A stretch of 64,000 nucleotides of DNA from Halobacillus_A sp043497005 (lineage in GTDB: Bacteria > Bacillota > Bacilli > Bacillales > Halobacillaceae): the NCBI RefSeq assembly GCF_043497005.1, contig NZ_JBIEKE010000003.1, positions 248,001-312,000 of the forward strand. The letters run 5' to 3'. Below the pieces are notes generated by a model. The model worked only from the letters and a program-made list of their open reading frames with translations, was not told the origin of the DNA and searched no databases. The stretch's first letter is position 1. Each line of letters begins with the position of its first letter. Below are positions 15,592 to 23,651 of the stretch, piece by piece. Both the position numbers and the translations under genes were made by a program.

Positions 15592-16584
15592 TTAGGAAGA
15601 GGACAGATTTTTAAAGGTAATTAAGTTTATTTCCGGTGTATTAAACACTCGAAAATTTAAAAAAGGTATAAAATTACTTGCCCCAAGACCGCGGCTTACA
15701 TATTGCTGTGTATCTTCATACTCCCACAGCCCACTCACCCTGTCACTTGACGGCAGCAGTCCTCCCCTGGAATGCCAAGGCTCAGGGACAAACAGTGCTC
15801 CTATAAAAGGAACCCTTATCTGCCCGCCGTGATAATGACCAGCCATGATTAAATCAAAATCCCGCCACACATATCGCCCACTCTGCAATTGTTCAATTCT
15901 CTCATCGACTACTGGATAATGATTTAAAGCAACTAACAAATCGTGATTCTCCTCATCCAACGTGTGGATTTCTTCCGCCAAACGGCTATGATGCTCGCGA
16001 TATTCACGCGTGTGAGCATATTGCGGAAGCACTCTTCCTTCCGCAACCACAACTCCCTGATCAGGATGTAATATCGACATTTCAAACATATCAAACCTTA
16101 CTCTTGCCCCGTCCTTTTCAAAATAAGAAGCAGATTCAAGCAGGGAAACTCCACGTTCTTCCATCCCCTGTACAAATTCATTCAACACATAATTGTTTTC
16201 AGAATCGATGTAGTAATTTTCAGGATCAGCATTTCCCGGGACATAAAGTGCAAATTCCTTATTATCAATTCCCTCAATCAGGTTGTAAAAAGGTTTGTAA
16301 TTCGTGCTGTCTTCCCCATTTAGCATATCCCCAGTAAAAACAATAACATCATATTCTAAACGATTAATTGATTGAATAATTTTTTCTTGATTTTGTCCAA
16401 AGTTTTTCTCATGTAAGTCCGTGATTTGGAGAATCGTAAGACCTTCTAATTCGCTGGCCAGGTCTTGTATTTCTACTGTTTGTTCAACCACTTTAACTCG
16501 TTGGTTATCCCATATGAGATAAATAGCTGAGACAAGTATTAACACAGTTACGATCATTAGCATTTTTCGCACGACCTTTTTCAC
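15592..16584 (-). CDS. Membrane-anchored metallophosphoesterase (YkuE/YaeI-like), last gene of the lasso operon
   Basis: A 330-residue protein with one N-terminal membrane helix (about residues 8-26) and a calcineurin-like phosphoesterase domain: ITDLHEKNFG near 55, VFTGDMLNG near 82, VPGNADPE near 115, ALNHYP near 225 and MAGHYHGGQ near 256. These are the metal-binding Asp, Asn and His motifs of the superfamily. The catalytic domain faces outside. The GTG start has AGGAG upstream and lies only 12 bases after the ABC exporter stop, so it should be co-transcribed with the lasso genes. It is not a known core lasso gene. Since this operon encodes a precursor kinase, an external phosphatase could act on the exported product; that is speculation. 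A lipid or teichoic-acid substrate is equally possible. Confidence 0.75.
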   Translation of the reverse strand: MKKVVRKMLMIVTVLILVSAIYLIWDNQRVKVVEQTVEIQDLASELEGLTILQITDLHEKNFGQNQEKIIQSINRLEYDVIVFTGDMLNGEDSTNYKPFYNLIEGIDNKEFALYVPGNADPENYYIDSENNYVLNEFVQGMEERGVSLLESASYFEKDGARVRFDMFEMSILHPDQGVVVAEGRVLPQYAHTREYREHHSRLAEEIHTLDEENHDLLVALNHYPVVDERIEQLQSGRYVWRDFDLIMAGHYHGGQIRVPFIGALFVPEPWHSRGGLLPSSDRVSGLWEYEDTQQYVSRGLGASNFIPFLNFRVFNTPEINLITFKNLSSS

Positions 16585-16596
16585 TTTACAGTACTC

Positions 16597-18387
16597 CTAA
16601 TGAGTTGCTTTTAATTGGTTTTGCAATAAATGACTGAACATGCTTCGTTTTTGTTCAGCTAATTGAGTAAAACCGCCTCTTTGTACAACTTTACCTTCGT
16701 CCAATACTACCACTTGATCCGCACTTCTTATAGTAGAAAGACGATGAGCAATTACGATAATAGTCATCTTACCTTTCAGCTTTTCAATTGCTTTTTGAAT
16801 ATTCGCCTCATTTTCTGTATCAAGGGCACTAGTTGCTTCATCCAGGACTAAAATAGATGGTTTTCTAAGAATCGCGCGCGCTAACACAAGCCGCTGCCTC
16901 TCCCCACCGGATAATTTAATCCCGCGATCCCCTATTAATGTATCGAGTCCTTGAGGTAACGACCTGACAAAATCAGCCGCAGAAGCGAACTCCAGCGCTT
17001 CCCACAGTTCATATTCCTTTGCTTCAGGTAATACAAGCGTGAGATTCTCTCTTATACTAATATTAAATAAAAACGGATCCTGTGGTACATAACTTATCGC
17101 CTGTCGTAGCGATAACAAATTATCGCTTGTTAACGGCTGATCATCTAAGATTACTTCACCTTGCTCAGGTTGATTTAATCCCATTAACAAATCAATAAGC
17201 GTACTTTTCCCTGCTCCCGAACGCCCCACAAAAGCCGTCATTTGGTTTGCCGGAATGGTAATATTGATATCTTTAAGTGCACAATCTGATTGATCTTGAT
17301 ACCGAAAGGATACATCACGGCATTCTATTCTCTCGCTTACAATTAAAGGACTTACACTAGATAAATCTGTAGTGTGTTCACAAGCCTGCCTGCATTCCTG
17401 CTGAAGAGCTTCTACTGCTCTTAAAGATGGTAAACTAGTGAAAATCTGCTCCAAAGAAGCCTGGATACCTGCAACCTTAGGCCACAATCTGGAGAAGATT
17501 ACAATTACCATCATCAATTGAGCTGCCTGGGCATTAAACATGGTAAAAGCAAAGTAAATAAAAGAAGCAATAATTACAGCTGATGCTGCTTTATAATAAA
17601 ATTGAGAAGTCGTTTTAAGGTGAGTATACTCAACCTGTTCCTTTTTAATTTGTTCCGTAATAGATTCATACCAATTCATCCGAGATTTTTCTAATGTATT
17701 ACTTTTAACATCTTTTATCCCATTAATCTGCTCTGTGATCCCCCCGATATATCGGCGGCCAAGTTCGAAGTTTCGGTTACCTAATGCTAAAGATCTCTTA
17801 AGAAATCGACGATTAAAAAATAACAGGACTAATCCACAAAATAACACGAAGATCGTAATGTTAGGAGAAAGAATAAATGCCAAACCAATTTGAATACATG
17901 TAAAAATAAGCGAAGCTAGAAACTGGAGAACAGAATGGGTACCTGCATTAGCCCGGCCAATTTCAGTTGTCAATATATTAATAAGATCAGACTTTCTGTT
18001 ACGAATAAAAAAACTCCAATTGGAATTTAAAATCGAACGATAGGTTTTCACGCGCAAATGCCTTAAAAATCCTTGTTGTATAATGGCATTTCGCACAGCA
18101 ATCCTGCGGTTAATCAGATTTTGACTGATCACGATCAGTACAAAAACAGCTAAGATTAGAGGCAGACCAATAGATTCAGGGATACCATCTAAGAATGTAA
18201 ACAATCCGGCAAACGGTAAGTTCCCCGTTCCAAGATCAATAATTCCACTCATACTAATCATAGGAACCAGCAGTAAAATTCCTACCCCTTCAAGCAGGCC
18301 AATACCAGCCATAGCCAGCATGTTAACGTATAGTATCTTGCCAGAAAAATCATGGATTTGCTTTAAGAAATAAAGAACGTGGTTCAT
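16597..18387 (-). CDS. Lasso-peptide ABC exporter (fused TM and ATPase domains)
   Basis: About 596 residues: six membrane helices in residues 1-320, then an ATP-binding domain with Walker A GRSGAGKST, signature LSGGE, Walker B ILVLDEATSALD and the His switch VIAHRLS. There is no N-terminal C39 peptidase domain, as expected when a separate B2 protease removes the leader. The start is placed at ATG 18387-18385, which follows GGGAGGG; the upstream in-frame start has none. The stop of the preceding nucleotidyltransferase gene lies 18 bases before this start. In paeninodin-type operons the D protein exports the mature peptide and gives immunity, and that is the likely role here. Confidence 0.85.
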   Translation of the reverse strand: MNHVLYFLKQIHDFSGKILYVNMLAMAGIGLLEGVGILLLVPMISMSGIIDLGTGNLPFAGLFTFLDGIPESIGLPLILAVFVLIVISQNLINRRIAVRNAIIQQGFLRHLRVKTYRSILNSNWSFFIRNRKSDLINILTTEIGRANAGTHSVLQFLASLIFTCIQIGLAFILSPNITIFVLFCGLVLLFFNRRFLKRSLALGNRNFELGRRYIGGITEQINGIKDVKSNTLEKSRMNWYESITEQIKKEQVEYTHLKTTSQFYYKAASAVIIASFIYFAFTMFNAQAAQLMMVIVIFSRLWPKVAGIQASLEQIFTSLPSLRAVEALQQECRQACEHTTDLSSVSPLIVSERIECRDVSFRYQDQSDCALKDINITIPANQMTAFVGRSGAGKSTLIDLLMGLNQPEQGEVILDDQPLTSDNLLSLRQAISYVPQDPFLFNISIRENLTLVLPEAKEYELWEALEFASAADFVRSLPQGLDTLIGDRGIKLSGGERQRLVLARAILRKPSILVLDEATSALDTENEANIQKAIEKLKGKMTIIVIAHRLSTIRSADQVVVLDEGKVVQRGGFTQLAEQKRSMFSHLLQNQLKATH

Positions 18388-18405
18388 AAAATACCCTCCC
18401 TTCAC

Positions 18406-19575
18406 TTAAACTAGACTTCTTGTTTTTCTCCATCCCCATAAGAATGGACGCAATGGAAAGTATAAAAAATGAAGATTTTTCGGCAATGGCAATGTTTTTG
18501 CATCTTGGGGATAAGGATATAAAAAACTTAAAATAAAATACACTCTTTGCTGAAAAGACATCAATGCAAATAAATGGCGTTTGTGATATTTAGCTACCTC
18601 TATATCCAATGGTTCAGAATGTAGATTAATCATAGACTCGAAATAGTAAACAGCCTGTTGCGCTAATTTACGGGATTTATTTGTTTTCTGTTTAGGAAGA
18701 GTTTTACTAGAATTAAGAAATAATTGTTCCACTAATTGTATTGCTTGAAAACCTATATGCTTATTTCCATATTTCTTAAGCAATGTAGACGTTTTTTCCC
18801 CTTCAAGCTCCATTTTCATCATTTGATGTATATCTACGATCCAACGCAGACGAGACCACCCATGTCTTGCCCCATGAGATGCAAGAAATACAAACAGATC
18901 CTCTTTGCTAAGTATGTGAATTGGATGCTTCGAAAAGTTCATACTTCTCTTGCGATCCCATAATTCCGAAAATCCTGGTTCTCTTCCAGGCCCCGGGTTT
19001 AGACGCCAATGAACTTCTACTTTTACTCTCGTCACAGGATGTATATAAGTAACATGGTGATGCCGCCATTTCCAATCATTTAAGATCGTTTCAATATAAT
19101 CATCTTTCTGATACCCTAAGTCTAGTAATAACTTTTCAGCCTCAGGTAATTGATTAATAGGAACTAGTACATCTAAATCGTTGGATGTACGTAAAGATAA
19201 GTCACCATATAAATCTAATGCGAGTTGAGGACCTTTAAGAAATAGAATTTTCAGCTGTTTTGCTGAGAAGAGTTTACTCAACTGCCCCATAACATTACTT
19301 AAATGGAGCATCTGAAAGGTATTTCTCTTATAATCAGCAGCCACAGTTTGTACCACGCGCTCAGGTACTATTTCGGCCTTGCACCACTGTAACTTTTTAT
19401 AAAGAACAGGATAAATACGGTGATGTCTAGTCTGTTTTATAAATACATCCCAGTTAATGCCATGAAAAAGAGATCGGTCCATGTTTTCGACTTGGTCAGA
19501 AGTCTCACATTCAACAAGACTGATAATGAGTTTAAGTTCGATGGGCACTTTAGATAAATTCAGACTTTGCCTCAT
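18406..19575 (-). CDS. Nucleotidyltransferase-family protein of the lasso operon
   Basis: A 389-residue protein of the NTP_transf_5 family. The sequence FLKGPQLALDLYGDLSLRTS with NDLDVLV (about residues 113-140) gives the G-x...D-x-D metal and nucleotide site of the fold. It starts at ATG 19575 behind AGGAGG, inside the last 26 bases of the B2 gene, which indicates coupled translation. Homologues are a regular companion of kinase-containing lasso clusters in Paenibacillus and Bacillus. Their exact task is not settled: transfer of a nucleotide or phosphate-linked group to the precursor tail is the usual suggestion. It acts in the cytoplasm. Confidence 0.78.
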   Translation of the reverse strand: MRQSLNLSKVPIELKLIISLVECETSDQVENMDRSLFHGINWDVFIKQTRHHRIYPVLYKKLQWCKAEIVPERVVQTVAADYKRNTFQMLHLSNVMGQLSKLFSAKQLKILFLKGPQLALDLYGDLSLRTSNDLDVLVPINQLPEAEKLLLDLGYQKDDYIETILNDWKWRHHHVTYIHPVTRVKVEVHWRLNPGPGREPGFSELWDRKRSMNFSKHPIHILSKEDLFVFLASHGARHGWSRLRWIVDIHQMMKMELEGEKTSTLLKKYGNKHIGFQAIQLVEQLFLNSSKTLPKQKTNKSRKLAQQAVYYFESMINLHSEPLDIEVAKYHKRHLFALMSFQQRVYFILSFLYPYPQDAKTLPLPKNLHFLYFPLRPFLWGWRKTRSLV

Positions 19576-20023
19576 GGTGACGTCCTCCTACCCGCTTAGC
19601 AAATTTACCTACTACTGTATACTTCTCCATTCCCTCAGCTCCAGTAATATAATAAGCACCACAACGGAGCCAGGCATGTGCAATCATTTCACCACTTTCA
19701 TCACGAGCTGTACCGAAGTATAACGTACTGCTCAACTGACGCCGTTCCAGCATCTTCATACCCGCAATCGCTTTAACCATACACTGACTTTCCCAAAAAG
19801 TATATCGACTAACGATTTGAATAGATTGAGAGATTTTTGCCAGTTCTCTTCGTTCGAATAATGAGTCAGTGCTTGTCTCTTCTGAAGCTAACCCAAGAGT
19901 AGGCGCCAGCCTTTCAAAAGGAATGCTTTTTTGGTAGCGAGCCCAGGCAAGAAAAAGATAAGCTTCTATCATAAGCTTTTTACTACTGAACTCCATTTGT
20001 AGAAACGCTCTCAACTTGTTCAT
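19550..20023 (-). CDS. Lasso peptide B2 protein (transglutaminase-like leader protease)
   Basis: A 157-residue protein of the lasso B2/transglutaminase-like cysteine protease family. The catalytic Cys is in SQCMVKAIAG (near residue 81) and the His in AHAWLRCG (near residue 116), with an acidic residue expected after it (ITGAEG). Together with B1, which holds the leader, B2 cuts between leader and core just after the conserved Thr-x pair. B1 ends 24 bases before this start and the nucleotidyltransferase gene overlaps its end. Only one B2 serves both lasso precursors in this operon, and no other B2 is seen in the window for the orphan precursor at 56170. Confidence 0.87.
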   Translation of the reverse strand: MNKLRAFLQMEFSSKKLMIEAYLFLAWARYQKSIPFERLAPTLGLASEETSTDSLFERRELAKISQSIQIVSRYTFWESQCMVKAIAGMKMLERRQLSSTLYFGTARDESGEMIAHAWLRCGAYYITGAEGMEKYTVVGKFAKRVGGRHHEAKSEFI

Positions 20024-20047
20024 CTTATAATTCCCTTCTAGAAAAAG

Positions 20048-20341
20048 TTATCGATGGACTTCAATTAATCCCTCTTCATCTAGTTTGTTTATAAAAGCGG
20101 TGACCTGGCCTTCGCACTCAGTGCGCTCTACCTCATATTGAGCGAGTAAAGAATCAACAACTTCTTCTATTGCCACAGGGGATTCAATTAATTCCCAAAT
20201 CACTCCCCCCATTTCTCCCAAGTTATAATATTTACCATTCTCAATACTTAACATGACTTTCTCATTCCCCATATCACTCACTATATTTCCTTCAGATTGA
20301 CTGACTAATAGGTTCAGTGGCAGTTCCAATTGTTTTTCCAA
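20048..20341 (-). CDS. Lasso peptide B1 protein (PqqD-like leader-recognition element)
   Basis: A 97-residue PqqD-like RiPP recognition element. The region DMGNEKVMLSIENGKYYNLG (about residues 23-42) is the beta-sheet that grips precursor leaders, followed by the helical half that ends in a winged-helix-like VTAFINKLDEEGLIEV. The start is TTG at 20341, chosen for GGAGGTGA about 6 bases upstream; it begins 50 bases before the end of the kinase gene. B1 binds the W-x2-P ... leader and hands it to B2 and the cyclases. All three precursors in the window carry that leader motif, so this could serve all three. Confidence 0.88.
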   Translation of the reverse strand: MEKQLELPLNLLVSQSEGNIVSDMGNEKVMLSIENGKYYNLGEMGGVIWELIESPVAIEEVVDSLLAQYEVERTECEGQVTAFINKLDEEGLIEVHR

Positions 20342-21260
20342 CTGTAGTCACCTCCAGTTTTGATAAAAGCAGATCGGTTATTTCATGAGCAGTAAATCTC
20401 GAATTAGGTCGCTTCAAAGTATATAAGTCTGTGTAACTGCAGATTTGCGCAGTTACGCTGAAATGCCAATCCAGCAACCCCATTCGTGAAATCATAAAAT
20501 TCCGATACGTGTGATTAAAAATAGTGTGTAAACCTTGAAGTTTTTCAATGTGATCCAGCTGAATACATTCGCCATCCACTTTCTCTAACTCTATTATCCC
20601 TGCTAAAGGAAGCTTTTTTGAATAAAACTTATCTTGCACTGGTATCGCAAATTTGGATTCTCTATTAATTATTGGCTGATATCCTGATGAATTTATGCCA
20701 AAACCATCTAGACTCTCCTGCCACAACTTCTGCTGCGGATAAGCGGGCGTTACCATAGGCACTCCTTCTTCTACAGTCACAGGTATAACGTCATCACTAA
20801 CTAATTGAAACCCTTTATTCAAAAACGCTGAAGCCGTTGTCGATTTTCCTGCCCCAGAATGACCTACGATAGCAAAAGCTTTCCCATCTATCTCTATAGC
20901 ACTTCCATGTAACGGAAGGATATTGCGCTGCATGAGTAAACTCCCCATACATGTACCTAAAATATAAAGACGGAGTTGATCCTCTTCTGCCTCTTCAAAA
21001 GCATGGAAATAAATGCGCTCACCATTCTCAATCTTAAAAATGGCTACATTAGGTATTCTAAAAAGGCACTCTTTTGGCTCAACTAAAAAATTTCGATTGG
21101 GAATCGTTTTCTCATTCCATTCATCTAATAATTCTTTTTGTTGAATGTAAAGATCAATGTCGGCTTTATGATTAATTTCCGATAGCTCCGGAAAAGATAG
21201 TTCACTCATTATATTAAATCCGAAAGCCGTGTACATTATTTGTTTCGAAGTGACAGGCAT
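20292..21260 (-). CDS. HPr-kinase-like lasso precursor kinase (PadeK/ThcoK type)
   Basis: A 322-residue protein related to HPr kinase. It carries LPLHGSAIEIDGKAFAIVGH (about residues 117-136) leading into the P-loop GHSGAGKST and the acidic LVSDDVIPV strand near 160. In paeninodin and related lasso clusters this enzyme phosphorylates the side chain of the precursor's C-terminal serine. Both lasso precursors here, and the orphan one at 56170, end in Ser, which fits. The ATG has GAGGAGGAGTGAG upstream. It follows the second precursor gene and a stem-loop, and overlaps the B1 gene by 50 bases. Confidence 0.87.
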   Translation of the reverse strand: MPVTSKQIMYTAFGFNIMSELSFPELSEINHKADIDLYIQQKELLDEWNEKTIPNRNFLVEPKECLFRIPNVAIFKIENGERIYFHAFEEAEEDQLRLYILGTCMGSLLMQRNILPLHGSAIEIDGKAFAIVGHSGAGKSTTASAFLNKGFQLVSDDVIPVTVEEGVPMVTPAYPQQKLWQESLDGFGINSSGYQPIINRESKFAIPVQDKFYSKKLPLAGIIELEKVDGECIQLDHIEKLQGLHTIFNHTYRNFMISRMGLLDWHFSVTAQICSYTDLYTLKRPNSRFTAHEITDLLLSKLEVTTVGKTIGTATEPISQSI

Positions 21261-21287
21261 GACGGCTCACTCCTCCTCTTTTAGGAA

Positions 21288-21316
21288 GTGCCCCTACCCT
21301 CACAAGAGCAGGGCAC
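21288..21316 (-). promoter_or_regulatory. Stem-loop after the second lasso precursor gene
   Basis: On the minus strand GTGCCC pairs with GGGCAC (one extra G) across about 16 bases, 8 bases after the precursor stop and about 30 before the kinase start. There is no T-tract, so it probably stabilises the precursor message or lowers read-through rather than terminating fully. It overlaps no gene. Confidence 0.55.
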
Positions 21317-21323
21317 ATAATCC

Positions 21324-21479
21324 TTAACTACCTAAGCAACTAGCGTTTGATTGCCCGGGATGTGTTTCCCCCCTAGGTGCTTCCCCTATGTCAAAGCAAT
21401 CAGCATTGGCATTACCCGGACCATTCATTGTCATATTGACATCTAATACTTCTAATAATGGCTGTTTCCATTCTTTCAA
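21324..21479 (-). CDS. Lasso peptide precursor 2 (51 aa, long Cys-containing core)
   Basis: This small gene starts with TTG at 21479-21477, sharing TTGA with the cyclase stop codon and preceded by AAAGGAGGTGA. The leader LKEWKQPLLEVLDVNMTM has the W-x2-P ... Thr-at-minus-2 pattern of paeninodin-type precursors. Cutting after Met18 gives a 33-residue core beginning NGPGNANADC and ending ASCLGS. Asn1 and Asp9 are placed to form a nine-member isopeptide ring. The core is longer than usual lasso cores and has two Cys (core 10 and 30), which could form a disulfide tying tail to ring. The C-terminal Ser suits the adjacent kinase. The ring and cleavage site are inferred from paeninodin. Confidence 0.88.
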   Translation of the reverse strand: MKEWKQPLLEVLDVNMTMNGPGNANADCFDIGEAPRGETHPGQSNASCLGS

Positions 21480-23437
21480 AATTCCATCACCTCCTTTCTT
21501 TCTATCGATTTAATAAACCTTGATACAATTAAGCTGCGAGTGAGGAGTTTAAAGTCTTCTTCAAATACCATTTCCGGCCTAGGAATAGTTCCCAGCCTAT
21601 TCCTCGCTTCTCTAATAAGCTTTATATTTAGAATTCCTGTTAATTCAGAGTTGCTGCAAATACAATCAACTTCATGCAGAAACTCTCTCCAACTATCAGC
21701 CATTCGATGAATCGTATCTGCCCCCTGCAATCCCCGTACATGATAATTCAACCTCACTTTTTCAGGAAGAATGCTCTTAGTAGCTTCACGTATAAATGAA
21801 CGATCCACCCCATTCCTCACATACAGTTCATGTGGTAAAGATAAGCAAAATTTAATAACATTAATGTCGTTTGTAGGATCGCGGTTCCAGAGCCCATAGC
21901 GTAAAGATAAATTTGTTTCTGCTACACCGCTTTTATTCCATACATACGGCTTTTGAAAATAATCTTTTCTGTATTTAGTCAGGTCTTTTATAGACTCAGG
22001 ATATACACTGTTGTTGTAATCGAATAAGCGATTATGAATGTCTGTTTTTTCGGCTAGTGAAGGATTAATTAGTGAAGATAATAGACTTTCTGGCTCTGGG
22101 CGTTTAGATGGGTTAGGAATAGCTTTTCTTGCTAAAATAGGCAATATATTTGATTTCCCGGTCTTATAAGTCTGAGTAAACTCATCAAGCTCTCTATAAA
22201 GCTTTTTCCATTTCCCTCCCTTTAGTAATGAAGTGTAATATTCCATATTTAAGTTCCACGACCCCCAGGAGATGGAGTGATTCCCTCTAGCTCCATTCAA
22301 CAGAACCTTAATCCCTCTTTTTTGCGCCTCTTCATTAATCCCTTTAAGCCAATACGTATTTTCAAAGAATTTATAAGGCATTTCCATTAATTCAACAAAT
22401 TGATCTACTTCAGATAAAGGACCTCTTCCCGCAAACTGAAGAAAATGAGAATCGATGTTACCTACATGGTTTATCGTTTCGTTTATTAAATCTTCTTCAT
22501 TCGGCATGTAATAATTAGGCGTCCAATCTTCAAAAGTACTTTCTGGAATATAACTAAATGTATGGAGCACCTTGTCTTCTTTTTTTAACTCTCTAGCCGC
22601 AAAGCTAACGACGGATCCAGAATCCAGCCCTCCGCTTAATTGAGATCCCACGCTCCCAAAGGTTCTTAAACGCTCTTTAACAGCACGTTCAAAAACTTCA
22701 TGAAATGCCTCAGTATAGTCCTTTGGAGAATTTAATTTTAATTCTTCAACCTCACCAATAGCGTCATATTTCTTAAGCGCTACGTTCCCATCTTGAACAG
22801 TAATACTATGCGAAGGAGGTACTTGGTGTATAGATGTATAGACAGTAGAAGTCATATCCACCGCTTCTATCATAGTAGGTATGGAAAGAAACTCACCCAA
22901 CCAAACCTCATTTATCTCCTTCTTCACAAATGGCAGTAAGAACAAAGGATCCATAGTTGTAGAAAATCCAACTCTCTCTAAGTCATTGTAAAAGTAAAGG
23001 GTTCGAGAACCAGAAAAATCTCTAGCCCCAAACAGCTTCTGCTCTGTTTCATCCCAAATCATAAATGCAAAATCACCAACCAAATGTCGGGGCAATTCTT
23101 CTTTCCACTTGCTATAAGCTAACAGAATGAGTTGACTATCCGAAATCAGCTTTCCTTCTGTTTGGGGAATTCCTAACTTGGCAAAAAGCTCATTTCGATT
23201 ATCAATAATGGCATCAGCTGTTATAGCTAGTTTTCTTTCGTAATCGTAATAAGGTACGACTTCATTTATAGATTCAGGAGTTATCCATTGAGCGTGGCAG
23301 CCGAGAAAAACGTTGTCCTTTACCCAAGTTCTTGTATCATCTGCTGGGTATTTTCGGAAGTTATTCATGATATTTAGAACCTGGTTTTTTAATATAAGCT
23401 GGTTATTGAAGTGAATTAGTCCTGCTATTGCGCTCAT
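21476..23437 (-). CDS. Lasso cyclase 2 (asparagine synthetase B-like C protein)
   Basis: A 653-residue asparagine-synthetase-like protein. It begins MSAIAGLIHF, lacking the Cys2 needed for glutamine amidotransfer, as in all lasso C enzymes. The N-terminal half keeps the fold (GDFAFMIWDE near residue 122). The synthetase half has the PP-loop SGGLDSGSV near 265, which adenylates the ring-closing Asp or Glu so that the core N-terminus attacks it. It is directly followed by, and overlaps by 4 bases, the precursor-2 gene, which implies a dedicated enzyme-substrate pair. It is clearly a paralogue of the cyclase at 23648. The ATG follows GAGAGGGG. Confidence 0.9.
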   Translation of the reverse strand: MSAIAGLIHFNNQLILKNQVLNIMNNFRKYPADDTRTWVKDNVFLGCHAQWITPESINEVVPYYDYERKLAITADAIIDNRNELFAKLGIPQTEGKLISDSQLILLAYSKWKEELPRHLVGDFAFMIWDETEQKLFGARDFSGSRTLYFYNDLERVGFSTTMDPLFLLPFVKKEINEVWLGEFLSIPTMIEAVDMTSTVYTSIHQVPPSHSITVQDGNVALKKYDAIGEVEELKLNSPKDYTEAFHEVFERAVKERLRTFGSVGSQLSGGLDSGSVVSFAARELKKEDKVLHTFSYIPESTFEDWTPNYYMPNEEDLINETINHVGNIDSHFLQFAGRGPLSEVDQFVELMEMPYKFFENTYWLKGINEEAQKRGIKVLLNGARGNHSISWGSWNLNMEYYTSLLKGGKWKKLYRELDEFTQTYKTGKSNILPILARKAIPNPSKRPEPESLLSSLINPSLAEKTDIHNRLFDYNNSVYPESIKDLTKYRKDYFQKPYVWNKSGVAETNLSLRYGLWNRDPTNDINVIKFCLSLPHELYVRNGVDRSFIREATKSILPEKVRLNYHVRGLQGADTIHRMADSWREFLHEVDCICSNSELTGILNIKLIREARNRLGTIPRPEMVFEEDFKLLTRSLIVSRFIKSIERKEVMEF

Positions 23438-23480
23438 TGAATAAACCCCTCTCTATATACAGATATCCAAATGAAAATAT

Positions 23481-23500
23481 AGGCCCTGCTAAGAGGGCCT
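23481..23500 (-). promoter_or_regulatory. Stem-loop after the first lasso precursor gene
   Basis: AGGCCCT and AGGGCCT form a perfect 7-bp stem with a 6-base loop on the minus strand, about 20 bases after the precursor-1 stop and 44 before cyclase 2. The trailing ATATTTTC is only weakly T-rich, so partial termination or message protection is more likely than a full stop. Confidence 0.6.
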
Positions 23501-23519
23501 GCTCAACATATCCAGCCAC

Positions 23520-23651
23520 TTAACTGTAGTGGTCTGCGTCTTCTGGATCAGGGTCATTTTGCTCTGTGTCTTCTATACGCAACCCAGGCCCAGCCATTGT
23601 TTGATTAATTTCTAACTCTTCCAATAACGGCTCTTTCCATCTTTTTCTCAC
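23520..23651 (-). CDS. Lasso peptide precursor 1 (43 aa, paeninodin-like)
   Basis: The GTG start at 23651-23649 overlaps the cyclase-1 stop (GTGA) behind AAAGGAGGTGATA. The leader VRKRWKEPLLEELEINQTM is of the paeninodin type. Cutting after Met19 gives a 24-residue core that starts AGPGLRIEDT and ends EDADHYS. Paeninodin itself starts AGPG and ends in HYDS, so the kinship is plain. Ala1 and Asp9 would close the ring; Glu8 is an alternative. The tail is very acidic (five Asp and two Glu after position 9) and ends in Ser, the expected phosphorylation site of the operon's kinase. No Cys, so a class II lasso peptide. Confidence 0.92.
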   Translation of the reverse strand: MRKRWKEPLLEELEINQTMAGPGLRIEDTEQNDPDPEDADHYS

